Origin: Undaria pinnatifida
Lineage: Eukaryota; Sar; Phaeophyceae; Laminariales; Alariaceae
Length of the DNA stretch: 64,000 nucleotides
Reading direction: 5' to 3'
NCBI GenBank assembly: GCA_012845835.1
Contig: JABAKD010000007.1
Location: 14,223,342-14,287,341 of the forward strand
Made by a program: the position numbers and the translations under genes. Positions 38,720 to 50,700 of the stretch are shown here, one piece after another. A model generated the notes under the pieces. It did no database searches. It had not been told where the DNA came from and saw only the letters and a list, made by a program, of their open reading frames with translations. How positions within the stretch are numbered: the first letter of the stretch is position 1; each line of letters begins with the position of its first letter.

Positions 38720-41700
38720 ACACAGCAGCATGGATGGCTCTCAAAAGATAATGAGGTAATATATATGAATGTTGACCTAAAATTCGTCGAACTTACGGCC
38801 GACGTTCTTGAAATAATTTTATATAATACGTATATACTCGTATTGATTTGTGTTTTTTTTTTTACAAAGCAATATGACCCATCCCATTATGAAAAAACTC
38901 ACCCACAGAGTATATTACAAGTACCAACAACGCAGCTTGCAAATATGAGTATTGACCTGAAATTCGTCGACCTCTCGGCTGACGTCCTTGAAATAATTTT
39001 TAAAAATACGAAATGCAGGCCAGTAATCATCTTTGCTAGCTGCGTTGTTGGTACTTACAATATACTAGTCTATATGTGTGAGTTTTTATTGGGAGGAGTC
39101 CTATTTTCGTCCACTGTATTAGTAAGTGTTGGTAGTTATACTTTATTAGCGTGGGGAATTTGAGCTAGATCAAACATCACATCTATTTTATGAATTTATT
39201 ACAGTTACTGTAGTTTCCACTATACTGCTCTATCATATGTATGGCAGGCGGTTCATTTTGTTTTTTCTCCCCCCGGTTTTAATATCCGGAAGAGAACGAA
39301 TACAGAATATTATTAGCTGTTTTATGTGTTACTCTTAATACATACAGCATTCGAGAATTAAAGTCAGCTACTCCCCCCTCAAAAGAAACAAAAGGTCTGT
39401 GGGACATGAACCCACGGTTACAAATGGATACGCTGTCACTTTGATATTTGAAAAAAAAAAAAATAGAATATTTTTTCAGGACGTCAGGTGAGTTCGACGA
39501 ATTTAGAGTCAGTACTCATTTTTTGAAGCTGCTTGCTGGTACTGGCACTATGCTATGTGGGTAAAATTTGTAAATGGGAGAGGTCCTTTACTTTAATAAA
39601 CAAATGTTTTTCTCCACTACAGTGATAGGTGATAGTATTTTTTCTTTATTTGGGTGGGGACATTTGAAGTAATCTATCATAGCTATATTAAAAAAATTTC
39701 ATGTAGTTTTCATTATAACTTATTGCTTTACCATATATATGTATGGTGAATAATTCACGGATGGATGGCTTGGTCAGGGTTGTTACTAACAGTACTTGTG
39801 GTTAAGTGCGTAAGTAAGTAAGTTTTCTCTACCTGGGGGTGGTTTTATATATATTTTTTTTCTTCATTTTTTACTATAATGGTGGGTTTCGGTACACATC
39901 GGGAGTTTGAAGACAGTAGTAGTGTTTTAAAAGATATCATGTGAAAGTTCCACCCTATAAATGACGAAGTATTAAAACGAAAATTCTGTCACCACAACAT
40001 TTTATATGTGAGCCTAAATTAATTTGTACGTTGTCACCCTAGCATAAAAAATCCCACCTCTAAAAAAACAAAACAACAAATCAAACCCCCAAAAACAAGT
40101 AGCCTATAATAAATTACAAACATATAAAGTAGAACGGGAGTCGGTGAGCCTCGAATCCACGGTTCTAAATTGATACGCTGTGACACTAAAGAAAAAGGAA
40201 ACGATGGTCGGTGAGCCTTGAACCCTAGGTCCTAAAGTGATACGATGTCAACCCTGCTCAAAAAGTTCAGCTATCATGTACACGGGACAATAAAGTATGA
40301 TTTTATTAATGAGCTGATTTCCGTTCTCTCATCATTTCGGTTAAATTTTCAGATGTTTGTTTACAACAGTAGCTGATCGCGCTATTAATAAATATTAATC
40401 TTCATATGATACCATTCATATTACTGGGTCATGTCATGATGCAAAAGTTATGAAGTTGTTTCCCCACATGGGGAATAAAATTTTCCCCTCCCTGGTAATT
40501 GCACTGACTGGCTATTTGTATACTTGGTTACTGAGTCAGGTCATATAATATATATGAAAAATAGATTAATTGGAAGTACACCTCGTACTCAACGTGGCTA
40601 ATTGACGAGTTGTGTGATCATGGATTGCGAGCTGACGAATGTTGAGCATGACATAATCGGTAAGTTTTGGTGTACTTATTATGGTACTTCCAGTGCAGAG
40701 CAGCCGTGTATATCCAGTCCGTCCCATCCTTCCTGACTTGTTATGGTCGCTCAAATATGAATGTTTGTATCCCGTCCATGACATGTCATCCTCGTTTTTC
40801 TTGAACCGCACTTCTTTTCAGTTCTATTCACTCATATACTAAACTCGTTCATCACCAAATGTTCACCTGTATGTTTGCCGCAGATGAAGGAAGTCTTTCA
40901 GTTTTCCAGCACGTGAACAGCTTACTTAGCCATGCACTGGGACATGTCCCTATGGTTCCCTGATTCCCTTCCGTCACTACCCGACGGTACTGTAGCGCAA
41001 ACGAATAAGCTCAAAGCCGTGATTTCGCGCACAGCGAAGGTTGAAGCAAGGAACAAATACCGAATGAATGTACAAGTGCGTTGCTGATTTTTGTGTAGCT
41101 GTTTTTCCATGATCTTGATTGAAATACCTGTGTGCGAAACGGAAATATACAAAGTTTATTAGTTAATCCGTTTCACGGCTATATTTCGAGGGTACGTACT
41201 AGACAATGAGAGGCAGATAAATTGGGAGAACTGGCATATATATGCTGTTACTTGTTATTTAATTTTGCAAATGTGAGGTTTGTCGTGTTGGTAAGCACAT
41301 ACATTTAACAATCTTGAGGTTGGATCTGCTTAGAAAAAAAGGTCAAGTTTCATCTGAGATATTGGGAATGCATCATTCGTTATCTCCTAACTAAATGGTG
41401 AGGGACATTAGACTTCTCAATGTTTCCCCTCACAATCAAATAAGGTAAAATACACAAATATCCTCTGGAATATTGGTGTATCATACCTTCCTTGATTGTA
41501 CTATGATATAAATATTTTTTTGTGACTAATAATGCGTTACAAGTGGGAGATAATTTTTGGAAGTTTGATGTATGATATATTCCATCAGTGGATAATGGAC
41601 GCATTCATTAAGCTCCTATAATATTTGAAAAGTCGTTTATTGTCATTTGTTTCAATGACGCCATTAATCTTTCGGCCTATGGATAAGTCTACATTTATTT

Positions 41701-44700
41701 TCTAAATAACCGTAAAACCACCAACATATGTAACGAAAGTAGCAACAGACCACATCAATAACAGCCATCATAACAATAATAACAACAATATAACAATAAG
41801 AATAGGTACGAAACAGCAACAATAGCAACGACAAAACACGACCATACTAGAGTCTAGCCGATTAAATTTTCCCACGATTTCCTGAAATCAATCCGGAATT
41901 TATTCTGAGTGACTGACGTACCCCCTAGTAACATACCTTATATCGTAAGAAAGCTCTGTTTCAGGCGGATCGTTTAATCGGAGCAGATTTTTTTTTTTAT
42001 TTTGTTGGCGAGGAAATCGCGATTCCGTCGAGATTTTGCCAGAATTTGTTAGGTTTTATTTGCTCGAGTGTGAGGTCCAATTTTTTTTTTTTAAGACCGG
42101 TTTTGAGCGTATCACGTCGAGGGGTACGCGGCGACCCATCTCAACTCTTTTTTCGCTGAGATATCACGGAGAAACGGGCAAAAAACCTCATTTCAGGTGG
42201 CCTCAGAGTTAGGTTTTTTGGGGAGAAACGCACCGATAGATGTCGAAAAACTCCACGGATTCGGGCGAATTGGACCTGCACCCAGGACTGTTTTTTTTTT
42301 TTTTTCGAACAAATTTTTTTGAAGGAGATATGGCCGGTCAAAGTTTGGGGTGCTCACACACCACACACATCACACGACACACCATACAGCACACCACACC
42401 ACAGTCCCATAGACCAACCGAGGGCCCACCCAGGCCTATTCTTGAACATGCCTCGGCGCGGGCGATAGTGTATGTATGTACATAATCCTTAGACTAGGTG
42501 ATGAGAATATATTTGCATCGTTTAGATTTGATAACGAGACGAGAGCGAGCCGGGGAGGTCGGAGGTGATTTTGGAGAAAATGTTGTTGTTCGTGGCGTTG
42601 TCGAGCTGGTTTTGGGGGGCGAGGGTGCTGACAGGGAGAGGAAAACGAACTCTGATAATGGACATATATATTACTACTTTCAAGTGACAACGCTCTCACT
42701 CACATACGATCTGCTACGCGTTGGGAGGCGTTGCGGGGCAATGTTTCGGGGTAATATCGTGCCGTTTCGGAGCAATAAGTGTCGGTTCGGGGTAATTTCG
42801 GGGCAATTTTCGCCCCAAAACGGCCATTTTCACCAAAAAAAATTTTGGCACCGGATTTCGATGCTTCTCGACCTTGCGGTCCTTGTCCACTTTTTTTCGC
42901 GTTTCAACTCTCAAAATTCAGCGAGATAAAGTGGGGGTCACCTTGTGGGAGAATTTAACCAGCTAGACTCTACCAACAATGAAACCAGATCTGCAATAAT
43001 AATAATTGCAACAACCATAGCAGTAATAAAGCCCTTTGTGTCAACAATCACACTACCACCATTGACCGTATCATTATTATATATATAGTAGTTTTAAACT
43101 CCTCTGTCTCCTATCCAGTCTTCTATTCAGTCCCCTTATCTTCCGTGGTCTATGTGATTCTAAATCTCCTTTTCCACAGTAATAACCCAATATTTATCAC
43201 GAACTTTTATGTTTTTACCCCCTTTATAGTTATTGTGATAGGTGATCTCTAGAAGAAGAAACTTTTAAAGTTGTGTAATTTATTCCTCAACTTCAAACTA
43301 TTGTACCTATTACTAATCATGTCCTTCATTAGTTCTGCTGCTGCTTTTTGGAAAAAATTAATTTCTGAACATCTAATTGCAAATCTACATAACTGGCAAT
43401 GAATGGAGGGTGGCGTACTTACAACTATTAGACAATCTAGTTTATATATGAGGACATTTTCGGTAATCCTCCAACGTTCCCATGTCGTCTTGTTTATCAT
43501 ACACATTAATCTGCGAAGCCCCAGGTGTACTTTGTAAAATCTCCATTTCCAGAAAATGTAATGAGCTACCTGCTTGTTCCTTGACAATAGATACAGGGTT
43601 TTCTATTTCTCCTCCGTCAACATCTTCAACATACACCGGGTACATTCCACCATATATGCTCCCGTCTTGTTTAATAATTTCTTCAAACTTTGAACCATTG
43701 CTCTGTAATCCTAATGAAACTGTAACAATATCATCAATAAACCGTTTCGTACTGCTTGCAAACTGTTCCATGAATGTGTAGGTTTGCTTGGATTTATCGA
43801 ACACTTTCAAACTGCCGAGTTCCTTCAATTTTGGATGGAAGAATCATTGGGCAGCTTTCCTTCGAGGTAAACGAAGAGTTTTGCCACAGAAACAGGCATA
43901 GTCGGCAGCGTCCTGACAGCGACCCGACTCAAGGACCAAGGAAATATACATGCACCGCCGCCCCACCGCTGATATATACGGCTGCATTACCGAAGTATGT
44001 TAGTCGCAAGAGGCGCGGCGCCCGATTGTAGTTGGTCTGTTCACAAATCGTGCGTCGTGGTATTTGTGAGAGATGTTTTGATCCCTGCCCTGACGTCTGG
44101 CCCGACGTCGGCCAAGTGCCCTGCTCGAAGCTAAGGTGGTGTTTCTGTTGACGTTGTTGTGCGCTGGTCGCCAAGTGAGCTTAAGGTGGATACCGTGTGC
44201 GGTAGCTGCTAAAACAATCGACATATCAACCACCATCAGGGGAACTCGGGACAAATGCAGTTGGGGTGGAGAATCTAATATTCGCTACATGGGCCCCATT
44301 TTCCTTTCATAAGGGGCGGTGTAAGAGCACGAGAGGTGGGTGAAACATAATTACCAGTATTTTCCCAGCTAAACGACGTACCCAACCCTGGTGACTTCGG
44401 GTCACGCATCGGCATACCAGTTTCAAACAACATCCCCTCAGTGTAGCGTTCGACACGGACATCTGCATGACGAATGATCGCGAGGGACTGCTCTACTAGG
44501 ATGTAACAGCGCCCTCAGTTGTTTTTTTGCCGACGGGATGGTACCTCTGTATACGGACAACATGAACACGATTGGCAGGCCAAAAGACTAAAAGCTTCAT
44601 GTGCTTGTTGGGGTACGAGAAAAATGTACCAACTCCGGTGAACTCCAAAGTCGCGCAATCGTTCATTATTCTTTCGCGTACATGTATGGGTTTCGGCATT

Positions 44701-47700
44701 ATTCCGGCTTTTCCTTCTCGTACCAGGTACTACTACTTATCTGTGCTGTGCGCCCCCGAATATGCTACTTACTTGTTTATCGATTGTAGGTGAACCATCT
44801 GCCAATGCGATTAACGCCAATTGTAACACATAGCGAGCGAGAAAGAAAGAGGAAATGTATTCGATTCACATCTATTTGCTACCGCTTTCCACATTTTTAT
44901 AATGTGAGGATGAGAGACAAACCCCAAGGTAGCTATACTAGTTTAAGCTATTTCCCTCTACGTGTACGCGCGGTGAATAATCTTGCAACGATATTGCCAT
45001 TGGTCGATTTTCTCGTTCATGTCTTGTTGACACTGCCAATATTCAAGGTAGTCATGTATAATCTCACACCTGGAGTGTAATGATATTTTTATTACATTAC
45101 TTCGTGTAAAACTAAAAATACTCTCCACCTGTGACATCGGAAAATTGGTCGAAACGCATCTTTGCAAGCTGTGTGTAATACTCCGATCGCGCGTATTACG
45201 GGGTGTGTGTCCTCATTAGGGATATTGGTCGGCGGCTCCACTGGGAACTAGAGTGTAGCTTGTAACAGAGTGAGGAGGACAAAATGTGACAGCTGTGGAA
45301 TGAAATGGATCAGAGTATCAAGTGTATCCTGTAAGTGGTGAAACCGGTGAGGGGAGGGAGGAGTTTGTAAGGGCGTGGGAGCCTGGGTTTGAACAAGAGG
45401 AAGCGGCGAGGGTAGGGGGGGAACGGGTGGGGCGACTCAATATAAGCGCGGGAACTATTAATCTTGTCATGGGACAAATCTGACGGTTATGGAAGGAATG
45501 CATCAGTTTATCATGTATATCCTGTAAGTCTCACAACCAGTGTGGAGAGTGCGGAGTGTTCGAAGAGGTTGAATATTTGTCGGCGGGGCGGTTGAGGGGG
45601 CGGGAGGGGGGGGAGGGGACTCCCAAGAGCTTTTGGTCGCATACATGTAGGAGCTTGCTGTTCGGGTGGTGCTAGGTCTGGGGTGGTGGGGAGGGAAGGA
45701 GCGTTGGGCGCGGGGAAGAGTTGGATCTGCGGCGTGGGTGGATAGAAAGATAACGAGGAGATATCAACTGCGTGGCAGTGTTTCTTACTCTGGCAGAATT
45801 TGATTCTAGGTTGGGCCTTTCGAACAAGAGGGATCTGAGGGAGGGGGGGGGCGAAGTCTATCTGTGCCGGAAACGATAAAACTTCAAGAGAACAAATCTG
45901 ACGGTTGTGGAAACAATGCATCAGTTTATATCACCTGCCTGGAGTTGTTTATTATTCTAGCAGGTTAGATGATAGGTGTGGTATACAAAACAATTTGTAG
46001 GTGTGGTATACAATGTGTTGTAGCTTCGTGGTGTGTTATTGTACATGGATCACAAGATATATATATTTTTTTTCGATAGGTGCAATGTAAAAGAGTGTCA
46101 GCATAGCTGGCAATAGACTTGGTAAGATAGCCTGCAGTGTTATGGTCAATTAGCCACGAGAAGTTTCTCTTAAACAGAATACTCTGAGTGAATTAGATAA
46201 CCGTAGAATCTAGCTAGTTTGCACCGCAAGAGCATTCTCGGAATGGAACATTCCTACTCTAGATAAGACAGATAGAAGTAAGCACGTTAGGCGCTCAAGG
46301 GAATATAGAACATCTAGGAGAACGTTCCTTGTACCTTCCATAGGTAAGGGACGAGAAGAGAGCACAGCAGCAATGCTGGGGTGAATCGAACTCTTTGAGC
46401 TTCCTCCCACCCCCGTGCTCTCACTCCTCTTCCTCCTCCTTCTACTTTCCTGTCGCCTCGAGCTTCTGATGGCTGAATGCCAGAAATAAGAAATCCACAA
46501 AGAAGGACCGGCCCTGTCTCCAAGCGAAGCTGATACCCCTGCGTCTCTTCCCTCTCACCTTCCGGCACCACGACTCTTTCACATATAGCGTCGACGAATC
46601 GACGACGTGTGAGCTTCAAGCTTGGAACGGCAGCCCCGCCTCTTCTTGGTTTCTTGTTATCCTATAATAGTTCGACCGGGCGGCACCCAAAGACACCCCT
46701 GTCTGCGAAGAGTATTTTTCGCGGTTATTGGCCACGTCGTACCTACTCAACTGCGACTCATGTCGGCATCATTAGACGCTCCGTCTTCGGCAATCTGCCG
46801 GTTCAGTCTATTTCCTTATAATACCGACCCCCTCCCGCCGCCACTACAGTTGTCAAAACGGCTACAGAATCGCCAAACCAACACTATGGCCGCATTTCCC
46901 AACACGCCCCAAGCCTCAGCACCCACCTCCAGTGAATGCACGACTTGAAAACGCCGCACACGCCCTCCGCAACCAGCCCCCAAAAAACGTCGCACGCACC
47001 CCCCCGCATCACCTACTCCTCGGGTCAAGACCACCGGTTTTCTCCGACTACCACCTGCACCACCATTCTTCTCCGCCTACTACCTACATCACTCATATTG
47101 ACCGCAGTAACAGCTACAGCAAAGTCGCCCAACGACGCAGACGCCATCCTATCCGTAGGGGCCCCGACGACGGTCGCGACCACTCAAATTGTGACGCCCA
47201 CGACGCCTGCGTCTGCCTGACGAACCGCAACAGGTGGTGGCTCGCAACCACCACATATTGCGATACGGGACACAACCTGCGATGAGCATCATTATTAACC
47301 ACCTGGCCACCGAGTGTCACTGGCTTTCTGGCATTTGTCCTGACGCCTGCATCGTGCCAGCGACATTATCGCACTGTAGCAACACCGCTACGTCCATGGT
47401 TCGCTCAACCCAGGTATGGGTATACATCAGGATGTTAGTTCTTACTTTTGGTATTTACGGAAACATGCGGACCGTATACCCGGCGCCGTCACCCCGCAAT
47501 AACACGCGACAACCGGTGCCGCTCGTTGTGAATGCCGTGGCATCTATTGTTCGGGTCAAACGCCCCATGATCGCCTTTCTTACTCCGGCAACTGCTGCGA
47601 CAACGACGACAATATCGACAGCAACGGCGTGTCCGGCCGATAATCATCACGGCGCAAACCCTCTGGACGCTACACGCTGATCAACCTATACAGCACTACA

Positions 47701-50700
47701 AGCGCCAGGCCATCGAATTGTGGGACGAGGGTCCAGCTTCAACTTTGCAAGAAGTAGCTCCACCCACGCCCCCGCCCCCCCCAACATTCTCCCCCCCCCG
47801 CTCAGCCTCATACATGCGATATCGCTTTTCCAAGCCTGATCCCCTTGTTCTAGAGATAGTCTTGAGCTGTGGTTGCGCCTAGGCCAAGATGTCGAGCTCT
47901 ACTGGGATGCTCCACTCGCCCCCTTCCACCATTGAGCAACGCTACCTGCCGAAGACTACGGCTACCAGCGGTTCCGGACTACAGCGCACAACTTCTGTTT
48001 CCATTTCCGGGCCATCGCATCTTGAGCCCGCCTCGCCTATTAATCGGCGGCTCTAACCGCGCGGATCCTAGGACGTGCGCATTTTTCATTGACAACATTG
48101 GGCCCGCGAACGACGGATTCCCACTCGCTGCCACGGTGTTGACAGCACCACTGCCCTTGGGCCCAAAGGATAGTCTCGTCATGACGACGGAAGACTCGCG
48201 ATCATAGTTGACCAGGATATGCCCTGAGCCTCCTGCCCCATCTTCCCCGCAACCCTCGTGGATTGCGTGGACACGAACCACAGGTACGGCATTTCCTGGC
48301 GAGTTCTATCCTGCTCATCCAACGCCGCTTGAAGACAGGATCCCCAGGGTATGTTCGCCCCGCTCATTCAAACGCAACCCACGGAGACGCTCCCAGAGCC
48401 TCGGTGTTACAATCCCGAGACTACCTTTGCGATCACGTAGACCCAGCCGGCTCTCTCTCTAGATCAGCCAGCTGCACGCTCACCATCGCCACGCGACAGT
48501 CGTACAGACAGTCGCAACTGACCACTGTTTGGCGGCTCAACACAGCCAGCCTACACCGAACTACCTCTTGTGGAATATTGAATCCTAAGCAGCACCACCC
48601 ATCTGGATTCTACTTCTACGGGTTTTTCTTACCACCGTGTAGAGTGGTTTCTGGCATCACCCGATACCGACATTTTGAGCGACACCACGACCCCTCAGCT
48701 CTCCCGGCTTCGACCAAGTATCTGAACCGTTAATACGACCAGCCATGGATATTGGTCCCGAGGCTGGCAAACGCCAGAGATCCTTCATTACCTACCTGGG
48801 AAAATGGTTCCGAGGCCCACAAATGCCGGAACCTATTCCCGTACCACCACCCAACGACCCTCGACATCTACCACCGCCCTCCCAGCTCGTATCTTTAGCT
48901 TCGGCAACGGTACACCCGAGGCTGGCAATTTCATCCATAGTCAGAAGCAATTTTCTTATTTTTCGGTTGGCAGCCATTTTTTTCCCCGAACCCGCCACGT
49001 TGCAAACGAGTCATCCGTATTCGGTCTCGGCGTTTCTCATCGAACCCTCCGACTACCAACCTCGTTCCGACCCTTTCCATCACAACAGAACAACTCTGCC
49101 GCGCCCCCCCGTTCAACGTAGCACCTCTGTCCCGGCCACCTCCATTGCCACCGAGGCGCACCTGCCAAATACGCCATGCCGTTCTCCACCGCAATGTGTT
49201 ACCACATTGCCACCTTTCTGCGGTCTCCGCCGACCATCTGGAGGAAGTAACTGCCAACCTCCTCACGGTCTGGTTAGTTTTCAATTCTTCAATCGTTGGA
49301 CCCCCTACCGCCCGCTTTTCACGGCTACCTTGGCCTTAGCCGTCCCGCCTATACAAGGCCACCAACGGTACATCCCGACCAACTTTTCCGTTTACCCACC
49401 AGCGTGCCCTGGTTACCTCAACCACAACAAACCCACGGTTGATTGCTCCCGACCCACCTCTTTAGCTACCCCCATTAACCATATCCTTGCCACTTACGGC
49501 CCTTCAGCTTTCCTCGCCGACAATACCACGGACGACCCTGACTGATTTTGTTTCCAGTGAACGCCGAACAGTCCCCCTCTAACCCAACGGTCGCGAATCC
49601 CCATCCGACACAACTACCGTCACCCCCCTTTGGCCTCAACACCCCTGTAGGTTCACCACGTGAACCTAGGCAACCGCTACCCATCCCTGAAGGCACCTCT
49701 ATGACGCCACTGTCGCCACCCCCCTACCCGAACATTTCTAGAGGTTTACCATATGAACCTGTGGTTTTGTTCCTTTCCGGTAATGACCTCTCCGAGCCGG
49801 TTGTCGGCTTGGGTGGGCTCGTTTCCCCTTCCCTCCCAACCCACCACCACATCCCGCCGCTCCCTTTTCTTGAGTTGGAGTAATTTTGGTTCTCCGGGCA
49901 TGACCGTTTCGAACTGATTATCAGTTTGGGTGGGCTCGCTACCTCTTCTTTACGACCCACCTCTACCATTCCACTGCCCCCTTTTTCCGAGTTTGTTCTT
50001 TTTTCGTTTTCTCGGGCTCTTGAAACTCCCGAGTCTGGTACGTATGGGACCTTTTGAGCCAAAAATCGGGCCCTTCCACATCCTCTTCGCTGCCCACGTC
50101 AAACGATGCAAGCATTCTATCCCGGGTATCGTTTTGGGTGGTCTTGTTCCCCCTTCCTTTCGACCCACCATCACCATCCGCCCCCACCCACCGGCAACGC
50201 GCAAACTGTTCACGTTAGGCATTGCCTTGGGTGGCCTTACCACCCCCCCCCCCTGCCCCATGCACCACCACGTTTCGCTGAAAATACGTTCGGCGACTCA
50301 CCGTTCCGGACCATACCAAAAAAAACCGTCGACCCCTTCTCTGCCAAAAAACCCCCGTCGGGTCTATTTCGGCGTATGACATCGCCTCCGGTTTGCTAGC
50401 CAGCTCCGAGAAAGGCGCCGAGGACGCTGGCGCTCCTCCTGGATCGGCTTTCAGGCCGACCTTCGTTCTCCCCAGCACCCACTATTGTCGCTTCCCTTTT
50501 TTGCCCTCCTCATCCTTCTTCTGACCATTTTTTTCCCGGAGCCGTCATCGCTCCACAGCCGCCGCTGGAACCTGTGGACTGCCCTTCCGACAACGTTTTT
50601 TCTCGCTAGTACCTGCGGATACACTTCCAAAATCATCGACCCCCCCCTACTGCCGCGCGAACACCGCGACCGGAGCTCCATCGTCACATGTGCTTTGCGA

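Noticed and set aside
38444-39163. 239-codon plus-strand frame as a gene
   Set aside because: The first half is G-tract translation and duplicated A modules. Only the short ATG-led segments at 38765 and 38945 look conserved, and these belong to repeat B.
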